NCBI GenBank assembly: GCA_001516125.1
Contig: LOEX01000132.1
Coordinates: 1 to 42,015, forward strand
Source: Sphingomonadales bacterium BRH_c42
GTDB taxonomy: Bacteria; Pseudomonadota; Alphaproteobacteria; Sphingomonadales; Sphingomonadaceae
DNA: 42,015 bases
Direction of reading: 5' to 3'
Shown: piece after piece, positions 14,982-25,780 of the stretch
Layout of the letters: each line of letters opens with the position of its first letter
Position numbering within the stretch: the first letter of the stretch is position 1
Program-made: the position numbers and the translations under genes
The notes under the pieces: generated by a model
Told to the model about the DNA's origin: nothing
The model's database searches: none
Seen by the model: only the letters and a program-made list of their open reading frames with translations

Positions 14982-17612
14982 ATGAAAAATTCAGTCGCGA
15001 TTCTGCTGCTTGGTTCGACCATGTTGGCGACGGCTCCGGCCATGGCGCAAGATGTCGGCACCGATCAGGCGGTTGACGCCGAACAGGATACAGCCGGCAT
15101 CGCGGAAATCCTGGTGACCGCGCAAAAGCGCGCCGAAAACGTCCAGGATGTCCCCATCGCGATTTCCGCCTTTACTGCCGAAGCCCTGCAGGAACGCGCA
15201 GTTGGCAGCGTGGCGCAGCTTTCGGCAATCGCGCCCAATGTGAACCTCGATGCGGGCACACCATTCTCCGGATCGCCGTCGGTGCTGTCGGCTTATATTC
15301 GCGGGATCGGTTCGGACGATTTCGCCTTCAACATCGATCCGGGCGTCGGCATCTATCTCGATGGCGTTTATCTTGCGCGGACAGTCGGCGCGAACCAGGA
15401 CCTGATGGATGTCGAGCGGGTCGAGGTGCTCAAGGGCCCGCAAGGCACGCTGTTCGGTCGCAACACCATCGGCGGGGCTATCTCGATCGTCACGCGTGAA
15501 CCGGGCGACGTCTTTGCCGTGCGCGGGGACATCACCACCGGCAGCGGCAATCTGTTCAAGGCGCGCGGATCGGTCGATCTGCCGATCACCGACAGTCTTT
15601 CTTCGATCGTCAGCTTCGGCGTCCAGACGCGCGACGGCTATCTCAAGCGCATTCCCTTTCCCGATCAGCGCGCCAACAATGCACCGTCCTTTACCGCCTT
15701 TTCGGCGGCCGGCTTTGACAGCGCTTCGCGCGAGGGTGTCAACGACAACTGGAACCTGCGTGGCAAGCTCAAATGGGATAACGGCGGCGCGCTGCGTGTG
15801 ACCGTGTCGGGCGACTATTCGCGCGATAAGGGTACAACGGCCAACAAGCTGCTGGGCACGACCGAGTTCGTTCCGGGCAATTTCGCTGGCGACCCTGCGT
15901 TCAACCTTCCGGGCACCGCCTTCGATCCCACCGGCACCACCGGCTTCCTGTTCGCGGGCCTCTACAACTTCTGCATCGGCGCCACCTCGGCGGAAATCGC
16001 GGCGCGCTCTGCCGGTGCATTGTGCGGCGTCGCGGGCACCCAGTTCAATCCGCAATTCCAGCTGCCAAGCTATGCAAGCGTGAATGTCGATGGCAATCCG
16101 GCGAACGATCGCCTGCCGTGGGATAGCCGCTATCTGATCGCCGATCCCGATACCAGCTATGCCAGTGGCAACAGCTATTCGCACCTTGAGACCTGGGGGC
16201 TTGCCGGGGTGGTCGACTTCGACCTGTCCGACAGCATCGCGCTCAAGTCGATCACCGCCTATCGCGAACTGGCCTGGAATGCCGGCCTCGATGCCGACGG
16301 CTCCCCGCTCAATTTCCTCCAGCTCAGCTTCACCATGAACCAGTGGCAGTTGAGCCAGGAATTGCAGCTGCTGGGCAACGCGCTCGACGAGAAACTGAAC
16401 TTCGTGCTGGGTGGCTACTACTTCGAGGAGGCCGGTGACCTACACGATTTCGTGACCTTCGCCGAAGGACTGATCCAGGTTGACGGGCCGAACGATCTCA
16501 AGACCAAGAACTATGCCTTCTTCGGGCAGATCGACTATCGCCCGATTGATCTGGTCAGCTTCACCCTGGGTGGGCGCTACACGGATGAAAAGAAGCGCTT
16601 TGAAGGCGGTCAGCAGGAACTCAATGGTTTCAACTACAAGCTGTTCGGCTGCGCGGATGCCGATGGCAATGTCTTCCCGTTCGGCGATTTCCCGCTGGCA
16701 CCGCCGCAGGCCGCGGGCGGGCCGCCGTGCTTCGCGGCGCTCGGATACCCCGATCCGACCAATCCGGTCAGGGTCTATGTTCCCGGCGTCAACCGCAAGT
16801 CGTTCAGCAATTTCTCGCCAAAGGCGGGCGTGCAGATCCACCCGAACGACGATGTCATGCTCTACGCCAGCTGGTCCAAGGGCTACAAGACCGGTGGCTG
16901 GACCACACGCCTGACCAACCCGCAAGGTGCGGTTGCTCCCGACTTCGACGAAGAGAAGGCCACGACTTGGGAGGCGGGCGTGAAATCGACGCTGCTTGAT
17001 CGCCGCCTTCAGCTCAACGCCGCTGCCTTCACCACCGATTACACCGGGATCCAGCTCAACATCCAGATCGGCACATCGCCGACCATCGCCAACGCCGGTG
17101 ACGCGCAGATCAAGGGCTTCGAACTCGAGGCGATCGCGGCGCCGGTTGACGGGCTGACGATCAACACTGCGCTTGGCTATGTCGATGCCTATTACACGTC
17201 GGTGTCGGCGGCGGCTGCGGTGGTCGGTGGGGTGACCCCCTTCCAGGCGGGCACGCTGGTGGGCGGCGATCTGCCCAAGACGCCGGAGTGGAAGCTGAGT
17301 GTCGCGCCGCGTTACGAGGCGCCTCTGGCCAACGGAGCATCGCTGGTGTTTCTGGGCGACTGGAGCCACACCAGCAGCGCGTGGAACGATACCGGCCGCA
17401 CTTTCTTGTTGCGCCGTCCGGCCAGCGATCAGGTCAACGCCAGCGTCAGCTATCGCGAGCCCGAAGGCCGCTGGTCGCTGACCTTCGGGGGCACCAACCT
17501 GACCAAGGACCGCTATATCACATCGGGCGGCGCCAATGTCGCGGCGGGTGCAATCTTCGGAACCTATAATCGACGGCGCGAATGGTATGCGCGCTTCGGG
17601 TTCGAATTCTGA
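14982..17612 (+). CDS. Classical TonB-dependent outer-membrane receptor
   Basis: Outer-membrane importer, 876 aa. A signal peptide (MKNSVAILLLGSTML, ending AMAQ) is followed by a TonB box around residue 43 (EILVTAQKR). The plug contains DVERVEVLKGPQGTLFGRNTIGG (near residue 145; only part of the motif is needed for recognition). A 22-strand-type barrel includes YASWSKGYKTGGW and ends in aromatic Phe (RFGFEF). AAAGGGGAG lies 6 bases before the ATG. It belongs to the large sphingomonad receptor family, which includes importers of lignin-derived aromatics. Its stop overlaps the next start (TGATG), so it is translationally coupled to an aryl-alcohol dehydrogenase, which suggests an aromatic alcohol or related ligand. 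Confidence 0.93.
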   Translation: MKNSVAILLLGSTMLATAPAMAQDVGTDQAVDAEQDTAGIAEILVTAQKRAENVQDVPIAISAFTAEALQERAVGSVAQLSAIAPNVNLDAGTPFSGSPSVLSAYIRGIGSDDFAFNIDPGVGIYLDGVYLARTVGANQDLMDVERVEVLKGPQGTLFGRNTIGGAISIVTREPGDVFAVRGDITTGSGNLFKARGSVDLPITDSLSSIVSFGVQTRDGYLKRIPFPDQRANNAPSFTAFSAAGFDSASREGVNDNWNLRGKLKWDNGGALRVTVSGDYSRDKGTTANKLLGTTEFVPGNFAGDPAFNLPGTAFDPTGTTGFLFAGLYNFCIGATSAEIAARSAGALCGVAGTQFNPQFQLPSYASVNVDGNPANDRLPWDSRYLIADPDTSYASGNSYSHLETWGLAGVVDFDLSDSIALKSITAYRELAWNAGLDADGSPLNFLQLSFTMNQWQLSQELQLLGNALDEKLNFVLGGYYFEEAGDLHDFVTFAEGLIQVDGPNDLKTKNYAFFGQIDYRPIDLVSFTLGGRYTDEKKRFEGGQQELNGFNYKLFGCADADGNVFPFGDFPLAPPQAAGGPPCFAALGYPDPTNPVRVYVPGVNRKSFSNFSPKAGVQIHPNDDVMLYASWSKGYKTGGWTTRLTNPQGAVAPDFDEEKATTWEAGVKSTLLDRRLQLNAAAFTTDYTGIQLNIQIGTSPTIANAGDAQIKGFELEAIAAPVDGLTINTALGYVDAYYTSVSAAAAVVGGVTPFQAGTLVGGDLPKTPEWKLSVAPRYEAPLANGASLVFLGDWSHTSSAWNDTGRTFLLRRPASDQVNASVSYREPEGRWSLTFGGTNLTKDRYITSGGANVAAGAIFGTYNRRREWYARFGFEF

Positions 17613-18700
17613 TGACGGACGCGATCGCCATTCAGGCGGCGATCATCGAACAACCGGGCGGGCCATTCCACTTCGCGCAGGTGCGGATGGACCCGCCCGG
17701 GCCGGGCCAGGTGCGGATGCGGATCGTCGCCTGCGGCGTCTGCCACACCGACATGGTCATGCGCGATGGTGGCTTGCCAGTGCCGTTTCCTTGCGTTTTG
17801 GGGCACGAGGGCGCCGGGATCGTCGAGGCGTTGGGGCAAGGCGTTGCGTCGGTTGCGCCGGGGGACGCCGTGCTGCTCAGTTTCGCATCGTGCGGTGCGT
17901 GTCCGGCCTGCGACGACCACCAACCGGGTTACTGTGCGGAATTCTTCCCTCGAAATTTTCTGGGTGGTCAGAGCCCCGGAGAGGGAGGCCTCTGGCGCGC
18001 GGATGAGCAGATTGGCAGCAACATATTCGGCCAGTCCTCCTTCGCCACATACGCGCTTGCCCATGAAGGCAACGTGGTGAAGGTCGATGCCGACCTGCCG
18101 CTTGCCATGCTCGCCCCGCTTGGCTGCGGGATCCAGACCGGCGCAGGCACTGTGCTCAAGACGCTGCAAGTGCAGGCGGGGCAATCGATCGCGGTCCTGG
18201 GTGCAGGGGCGGTGGGGCTTTCGGCGATAATGGCGGCCCGGATTGCCGGAGCTTCGCGTATCGCCCTGCTCGACCGGCATGCTCACCGGCTCGAGCTGGG
18301 CCGTTCGCTCGGCGCCACCGAAACTGCCTGCGCGATGGATGCACTGGCGGGGCCGTTCGATTACATTATCGATACGACCGGAGCGCCAGCGTTGTTGGCG
18401 CAGGCGGTGGACCTGCTCGCGGCAAGGGGTACGCTCGCGCTCGCGGCAGCATATCCCGACGGCCAGACCTTCCCGTTGGAGCCGGCCAGCGTGATGAGCA
18501 GGGGGCGCAGGATAATCGGCGTGGTCGAAGGCGGGATCGACCCGAAACGCTTCATCCCCGAACTGGTCGCCTATTACCGCGCGGGCCAGTTACCGCTGGA
18601 AAAACTGGTGCAAATCTATCCGTTCGGCGAGATCGAGCAGGCCGTCCATGCATCGGAAAGCGGGGCGGTGATCAAGCCGGTCCTGTTGATGGAGAGCTAG
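17612..18700 (+). CDS. Zinc-dependent aryl/benzyl-alcohol dehydrogenase (MDR family)
   Basis: NAD(P)-dependent oxidation of an aromatic alcohol to the aldehyde, 362 aa. ATG at 17612 (MTDAIAIQAAI) shares a base with the receptor stop; the earlier track start is inside the receptor gene. The catalytic zinc ligands are in CGVCHTDMV and LGHEGAGIV, the structural zinc site is the four-Cys cluster CGACPACDDHQPGYC, and the Rossmann motif is GAGAVGLSAIMAARIAGA near residue 195. Overall it resembles XylB-type and other aryl-alcohol dehydrogenases. Together with the aldehyde dehydrogenase upstream it would give alcohol to aldehyde to acid, for example for vanillyl or coniferyl-type alcohols (inference). 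Confidence 0.9.
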   Translation: MTDAIAIQAAIIEQPGGPFHFAQVRMDPPGPGQVRMRIVACGVCHTDMVMRDGGLPVPFPCVLGHEGAGIVEALGQGVASVAPGDAVLLSFASCGACPACDDHQPGYCAEFFPRNFLGGQSPGEGGLWRADEQIGSNIFGQSSFATYALAHEGNVVKVDADLPLAMLAPLGCGIQTGAGTVLKTLQVQAGQSIAVLGAGAVGLSAIMAARIAGASRIALLDRHAHRLELGRSLGATETACAMDALAGPFDYIIDTTGAPALLAQAVDLLAARGTLALAAAYPDGQTFPLEPASVMSRGRRIIGVVEGGIDPKRFIPELVAYYRAGQLPLEKLVQIYPFGEIEQAVHASESGAVIKPVLLMES

Positions 18701-18734
18701 CCGGAAAAACGGGGTGTTCCATGATGGCTGCGGC

Positions 18735-19607
18735 CTAGCCATGCAGTTCATTGTAATCGACGATCCACCTGATCGTTCTGCCAATCCCGCCGAAGGGATA
18801 GAAATGCAGCCGCACCCGCCCATGTTCCTCGCCGAGATTGGCGGCATAGGCGTCAACCAGCCTGTCCGGCCCGGCGCTGCCGAGCAGATTGGTGATCGAC
18901 GCGCCATATTTCATCATGACGCTGGCAGATGCGCCAACGCCGCAGCGCGCGGCGAAGCGCAGTAATGTCTTGATCCCCGCAGGCCCCGGAATGCCGATGC
19001 GCACAGGCGTGTCGATCCCGCGCAGACGCGCTTCCTTGAGCCAGGCGAGGAAAGCGTCGGGGTCGAAACCGAACTGCGTCACCACCAGCGGCGCCATGCC
19101 GCGCCGCTCGATATCCGCCAGCTTGCATTCGAGCACGTCCCAGCATTGCTGACGCGACATCACCGGATGGCCTTCGGGGTGGCCGCCGACGCCGATCGCC
19201 TTGATACCTGCCCGCTCGAACGCTCCGGTTGCGATCAACGCGGAGGTGTCAAAGAACGGCCCCTGCGGTTCGGGCGGGTCACCCGCGACGATGAAACAGC
19301 GCCGCACCTCGGCCTCGCGCGCCACCGCCGCAAGATAGCTCTCAAATTCGTCGTGTGAGACGATCCGCCGCGCCGAAAAATGCGGCATCGGTTCGAAACC
19401 AAGCTCGCGCACAGCCACCGCCGCTGCGACGCGCGCGTGCGCTTCCTCGCCCGGTAGGAATGTGATCGCGACGGGCGTATCGGCGGGAATCAGCGGAGCC
19501 GCTTCGCGCAGCGCCGCGACATCTTTCGCCGTGATTTCGAGCGAATAGCCTTCGGTTATCCCGATCGGCGGGCGCGCCCAATTGGGGTGTATCAGCGGTG
19601 CGGCCAT
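18735..19607 (-). CDS. metF: Methylenetetrahydrofolate reductase-family protein coupled to LigM
   Basis: FAD-dependent TIM-barrel family, 290 aa. Here it probably oxidises 5-methyl-tetrahydrofolate, made by O-demethylation, to methylene-tetrahydrofolate (the reverse of the biosynthetic direction). Seen: an N-terminal strand with SLEITAKD, VPVAIT-like PVAITFLP, RCFIVAGDPPEPQG (folate/FAD region), GVGGHPEGHP, and VVTQFGFDPDAF matching the TQ.F motif. ATG at 19607 follows GGGGAGGG. It lies 29 bases after ligM on the same strand, the ligM-metF order known from Sphingobium SYK-6. It converges on the alcohol dehydrogenase gene. It is shorter than and divergent from biosynthetic MetF, so it is a dedicated copy. 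Confidence 0.88.
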   Translation of the reverse strand: MAAPLIHPNWARPPIGITEGYSLEITAKDVAALREAAPLIPADTPVAITFLPGEEAHARVAAAVAVRELGFEPMPHFSARRIVSHDEFESYLAAVAREAEVRRCFIVAGDPPEPQGPFFDTSALIATGAFERAGIKAIGVGGHPEGHPVMSRQQCWDVLECKLADIERRGMAPLVVTQFGFDPDAFLAWLKEARLRGIDTPVRIGIPGPAGIKTLLRFAARCGVGASASVMMKYGASITNLLGSAGPDRLVDAYAANLGEEHGRVRLHFYPFGGIGRTIRWIVDYNELHG

Positions 19608-19636
19608 CCGGCCCTCCCCGTCAGAAAGGATCGGGA

Positions 19637-21998
<2,362 letters not shown>

Positions 21999-22009
<11 letters not shown>

Positions 22010-22739
22010 CTTCGCCCGGAATCGCCCCGATCAGCGCCGCCTCGAGATCGTGCGGACGCGACAGAAAGGGGGAATGGTCGGCATCGAGCGTGACCACATG
22101 CGCACCGGGAGACATCGCCTGCATCTTGCGCTGGCTGGCGATGGGGATGGTGCGATCTGCCGTGCATTCGACATATGTTCGCGGCAAGCTCCCCCAGCGT
22201 TCGGCGGTCAGCCGCAACTTTGTCGAGCGCGGACCATGCGGTTCGGCGACAAGCCGCGCCATCGCGCTTTCGACCAGCGCGGGCGGCGACAATTGCGCGA
22301 AGACGTTGCCCGCGCGCGAAGGGTCGACCACGGTCCCTGCGCCGTCATGCACTGCGGCGATGATCGCGTCGAAATTGGGGTTGGGCTCCTCCATCGCCTT
22401 GAAATCGGCGCGCGACACACCATCGGGCAGCATCATCGCGCAGATATAGACCAGTGCGTCGATGGCTTCGGGCGCGGTTTCAGCCGCCTGGCTCACGACC
22501 AGGCCGCCCCGGCTATGTCCGGCAAGGATCACCGGGCGCTGCGCCGCGCTGCGGCACAAGCTGACAGCGAAATCGGCCCACGCCTGTAAGGTTGCTGCGC
22601 GCAGCTCCGCCTCGTTGCCGCCCATGCCGGGTAGGTCGGGGGTGAGAACCTCGTGCCCTTCCGCTTCCAGCAAAGTGCGCACTTCATCAAAGCACCAGCC
22701 GCCGTGCCATGAACCATGAATCAGGACGAATGTAGCCAA
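21999..22739 (-). CDS. Alpha/beta hydrolase (methyl-esterase/hydroxynitrile-lyase-like)
   Basis: Serine hydrolase of 246 aa. [17 protein letters not shown] is the oxyanion-hole strand. [15 protein letters not shown] has the nucleophilic Ser in the elbow (near residue 74), and [12 protein letters not shown] carries the catalytic His near the C-terminus. This compact form matches plant-type esterase and salicylate-esterase-like proteins (Abhydrolase_6). The start is probably TTG at 22739, with GGAAAG 7 bases upstream; no ATG lies close by. It starts 45 bases after the amidohydrolase stop on the same strand, so the two likely form an operon. The substrate is unknown; an aromatic ester or CoA-thioester side product is conceivable from context only. 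Confidence 0.82.
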
Positions 22740-22784
22740 GGTCTATCTTTCCGGTGTTTGAGTTTCGGTGGCCGGACGAATCAT

Positions 22785-23657
22785 TCAACCGAGACCCAGC
22801 AGTTTTGCCGCATTGTCCTTCATGATCGCCGGCAGCACATCGTCCCTGAAGCCGACAGCTTTGGCCGCCTCGATCCATTTCGCCGGGTGAATCAGCGGGA
22901 AATCGGAACCGAACAGCATCTTGTCGCGCAACTGGGTGTTGGCATACTGGATGATCTGCGGCGCGAAATACCTGGGGCTCCAGCCCGACAGGTCGATAAA
23001 CACATTTTCCTTGTGCAGCGCCATCGACAGGCTTTCATCCACCCACGGCCAACTGGGATGCGCGAGGATGATCTTCATGTCGGGGAAATCGACCGCGACA
23101 TCGTCGATCAGCATCGGGCGGCCCCATTTCAGCCGCACTCCGCCGCCGCCGCGCATCCCCGTGCCCATTCCCGAATGGCCGGTGTGAAAAATGGCGGGCA
23201 GGCGATGTTCGGCGATTACTTCATAGATCGGATAGGCGATTGGGTCGGAAGGGTCGATGTCCTGCATGATCGAGTGGAATTTGAACCCCCGCACGCCATG
23301 ATTTTCGACGAGGTCGCGCGCCTCGCGGGCGCCCAGCTTGCCCTTGCGCGGATCGATGCTGGCGAAGGGGATGCAGATATCGGCGTTCGCAGCCGCTATT
23401 TCCGCGATTTCGTAATTGGACACGCGCCGCGCGCCGAGGCTGCTCTCGCAGTCGACCGTGAACAGGCAGAACGCAATCTGCTGCTCACGATAAATTTCGA
23501 TTATTTCCGGGATCTTCGGCCGTTCGCGCGGGGCCTTGAAATAGGCGCTGGCAGCGTCGAAAAACCGGCCCATCACGGGGTCTTCGGGATCGTGGCATGA
23601 CACGTCGGCATGGACATGGACGTCAATCGCCCTGATCCTGGCGAGATCGATAGTCAT
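22785..23657 (-). CDS. Amidohydrolase-superfamily enzyme, substrate unknown
   Basis: Metal-dependent TIM-barrel hydrolase or decarboxylase of the amidohydrolase-2 group, about 290 aa. ATG at 23657 is preferred over 23663 and 23717 (AGAGGG with 8-base spacing). Metal and active-site motifs: AIDVHVHAD (HxH) near residue 11, IFHTGHSG near residue 155, ILAHPSWPW near residue 195 and FGSDFP near residue 250. It is not LigI: the PDC-hydrolase N-terminus and the IDHMGRPD segment I remember are absent. It is also unlike LigJ in this window. A role like the amidohydrolase-type 4-hydroxyphenyl-beta-ketoacyl-CoA hydrolase (CouO) is possible. It is divergent from the LysR gene and is followed by an alpha/beta hydrolase. 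Confidence 0.82.
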   Translation of the reverse strand: MTIDLARIRAIDVHVHADVSCHDPEDPVMGRFFDAASAYFKAPRERPKIPEIIEIYREQQIAFCLFTVDCESSLGARRVSNYEIAEIAAANADICIPFASIDPRKGKLGAREARDLVENHGVRGFKFHSIMQDIDPSDPIAYPIYEVIAEHRLPAIFHTGHSGMGTGMRGGGGVRLKWGRPMLIDDVAVDFPDMKIILAHPSWPWVDESLSMALHKENVFIDLSGWSPRYFAPQIIQYANTQLRDKMLFGSDFPLIHPAKWIEAAKAVGFRDDVLPAIMKDNAAKLLGLG

Positions 23658-23788
23658 GAGCATGGCCCTCTCAAACCGGTGTTGGTCGGACCTGTCAAAT
23701 TGCTGCACGCCAGTCAACCGCAGACGCGAAGCGGAGTGTTGCGATTCAACGCTTGTCCCATTCCATAAGCATGGGCTAATTTAATGCG

Positions 23789-24934
23789 ATGGAGATATGG
23801 GCCTTCAACTTGCGCCACCTGGCAGCTTTCGCAGCCACAGTGCGGTTAGGTAGCCTCTCGGCGGCGGCGCAGGAAATCAGTTTGACGCAGCCCGCGGTGA
23901 CGCAGGCGTTGGCAAAGCTCGAGCGATTGATCGGTGAAACGATGTTCGAACGCAGCCAGGGCGGGATGGTCGCGACCGATGCGGCAAGGCTGTTCGCGCG
24001 GCGCGTAGAGGACGCGCTGCGCCATATCGCATCGCCGCGCGTCACGATGGCGCAAATGCGTGCGCTGATCGAACTGGCCGATGCCGGAAGCTATGCCGGG
24101 GCCAGCGCGGCAACGGGCCTGTCCCAACCGACGCTGCACCGCGCGGTCGGAGATCTTGCCATCGCGCTGCGCCGCGCTCTGGTCGAACGCAGGGGCAAGG
24201 GAGTTGCCATTACTCCAGGCGGGCGGCGGACGCTGCGCTCGTTCCGGCTGGCGCGGGCTGAGCTTTCTGCCGGATTGTCGGAAGTTTGCAGCCTGCGCGG
24301 CCGCGAAGTCGGTCGCATCACGATTGGAGCGATGCCGCTTTGCCGGGCCAGGCTGCTGCCGGCCGCCGTGATGGGATTTCACCGCGAATATCCCGGCGTG
24401 AAGATCCGGATCGTCGAGGGGTCGCACGCCGAATTGATAGAACCCTTGCGCGATGGCGACATCGACTTGTTGCTGGGCGCACTGCGCGAAGTGCCGCTGG
24501 GCGACGATGTCGAACAATGCAGATTGTTTGACGATCAGCCGGTCGTCCTTGCGCGCGCCGACCACCCGCTTGCCGGGGTGAGCCAGGTCGATATCAATGC
24601 GCTGTCTGCCTATTCGTGGACCATCTCGGCGCATGGCACGCCGCTGCGCACGCTTTGGGAAAAGATGTTCAGCCATAACTGCGTCGCGACTCCGCAGGTT
24701 CCGATCGAATGCGGATCGGTGATCACCATCCGCCAGATGTTGCTCGACAGCGACATGCTGACCATGCTGTCGCCGGACCAGGCGGTGCTCGAACTCGAGG
24801 CAGGCTGGCTCATCAAGATTGCCGCACCAACCCAAATGCTGCGGCGGACGATCGGCATGACTTCGCGCGCCAGGTGGCGACCGACCCCGGCACAAGCCCG
24901 CTTCGTCGAACTGCTTAAATCGTCGCTTAGCTAA
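23789..24934 (+). CDS. LysR-type regulator with two tandem N-terminal helix-turn-helix domains
   Basis: 381 aa against about 300 for ordinary LysR proteins. Residues 6-65 form a complete LysR helix-turn-helix (HLAAFAATVRLGSLSAAA; LTQPAVTQALAKLERLIG). Residues about 92-150 form a second one (MRALIELADAGSYAGASA; GLSQPTLHRAVGDLAIALR), each with its own wing (MVATDAARLFARR; GVAITPGGRRTLR). The effector domain begins near residue 170 (GRITIGAMPLCRARLLPAAV). No stop or frameshift separates the halves, so this is one protein with a duplicated DNA-binding region. It sits directly upstream of, and in the same direction as, the ligJABC-pobA operon, so it is the likely activator, analogous in place to LigR of SYK-6. 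No good Shine-Dalgarno is visible. Confidence 0.88.
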   Translation: MEIWAFNLRHLAAFAATVRLGSLSAAAQEISLTQPAVTQALAKLERLIGETMFERSQGGMVATDAARLFARRVEDALRHIASPRVTMAQMRALIELADAGSYAGASAATGLSQPTLHRAVGDLAIALRRALVERRGKGVAITPGGRRTLRSFRLARAELSAGLSEVCSLRGREVGRITIGAMPLCRARLLPAAVMGFHREYPGVKIRIVEGSHAELIEPLRDGDIDLLLGALREVPLGDDVEQCRLFDDQPVVLARADHPLAGVSQVDINALSAYSWTISAHGTPLRTLWEKMFSHNCVATPQVPIECGSVITIRQMLLDSDMLTMLSPDQAVLELEAGWLIKIAAPTQMLRRTIGMTSRARWRPTPAQARFVELLKSSLS

Positions 24935-24955
24935 ATATTATAGCTGGATTGCTAA
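24927..24955 (+). promoter_or_regulatory. LysR-type site and AT-rich promoter before the lig operon
   Basis: TTAGC (24927-24931) and GCTAA (24951-24955) form inverted arms; inside is TAGC-N6-GCTA (24941-24954). The region between (AAATATTATAG) is the most AT-rich stretch near the operon. It overlaps the LysR stop codon and lies 43-71 bases before the first operon start, where a LysR protein would act. No clear -35/-10 could be fixed. Confidence 0.4.
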
Positions 24956-24997
24956 TTCGATTTGCCGCCTGTTGTGCGGTGCCATAGTTCAAGTCGC

Positions 24998-25780
24998 ATG
25001 ATCGCGGCGACGACATTCATCGGCTTTGGGGAAGCGGGTTCGGCGTTCGCCGGTGCTATCTCGGCACCGCTGAACGCCTACGACAGCAAGACCGATGATC
25101 CGGCAACACGCGGCGCGATGCGCGCGGTCTTTGCTGATACCAGAGCGGCTGGCCACGACAGCGCCGCAGAGGCGCTTGCAGGGGCGCGGGCGGTGCTCAG
25201 CCTTGTGACAGCGTCAAGCGCCTTGCAGGCAGCAAGCGATTGCGCACGCTTCCTTGCGCCTGGCGCGCTGTGGATCGACATGAATTCGGTCGCGCCTGAC
25301 ACCAAACGCCGCGCTGCCGAGGTGATCGAGGCTGCTGGCGGGCGCTATGTCGATGCTGCCATCATGGCGCCGGTGCAGCCTGCAGTGCTGGCGGTCCCTG
25401 TGCTGCTTTCGGGTCCCCATGCAGACGATGCCGCCACGGTACTGAGCGTCCTGGGTTTTTCCAATATCCGCATTGTCGGCAGCGACGTCGGTCGCGCCTC
25501 GACCATCAAGATGCTCCGTTCGGTCATGGTCAAGGGCATCGAGGCGCTCACCGCCGAGATGGTACTGGCCGCCCGAAGTGCCGACGTTGCCGACGAGGTC
25601 CTGGCTTCACTGGGAGAGGATTGGCCGCAAAGGGCGGCATATAATCTCGAACGGATGGCCATGCATGGTCAGCGCCGGGCCGACGAAATGGAAGAGGTTG
25701 CGAAAACGCTGGAGGCGCTCGGCGTCGAACCCCTGATGACTCACGGCACAATCGTCCGCCAGAGGGGGTTGGCTCAATGA
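24998..25780 (+). CDS. NAD(P)-binding dehydrogenase of the DUF1932 / 6-phosphogluconate-dehydrogenase-like type
   Basis: Cytoplasmic oxidoreductase-like protein, 260 aa. ATG at 24998 (MIAATTFIGFGEAGSAFAG) starts directly on the Rossmann motif GFGEAGSAF. ALWIDMNSVAP and MAPVQPAVLAVPVLLSGP follow the pattern of beta-hydroxyacid dehydrogenases. KMLRSVMVKGIEALTAEM near residue 180 holds the Lys of the active-site helix, and the rest is an all-helical DUF1932-like domain. It is the first gene of the lig operon: its stop overlaps the ligJ start (ATGA). It is not one of the named steps of the 4,5-cleavage pathway. A reduction or oxidation of a pathway keto acid or aldehyde side product would fit, but the function is unknown. 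Confidence 0.8.
   Translation: MIAATTFIGFGEAGSAFAGAISAPLNAYDSKTDDPATRGAMRAVFADTRAAGHDSAAEALAGARAVLSLVTASSALQAASDCARFLAPGALWIDMNSVAPDTKRRAAEVIEAAGGRYVDAAIMAPVQPAVLAVPVLLSGPHADDAATVLSVLGFSNIRIVGSDVGRASTIKMLRSVMVKGIEALTAEMVLAARSADVADEVLASLGEDWPQRAAYNLERMAMHGQRRADEMEEVAKTLEALGVEPLMTHGTIVRQRGLAQ

Noticed and set aside
22785-23657. Calling this amidohydrolase LigI (2-pyrone-4,6-dicarboxylate hydrolase)
   Set aside because: The N-terminal and IDHMGRPD-type segments remembered for LigI are absent; only the general superfamily metal motifs match.
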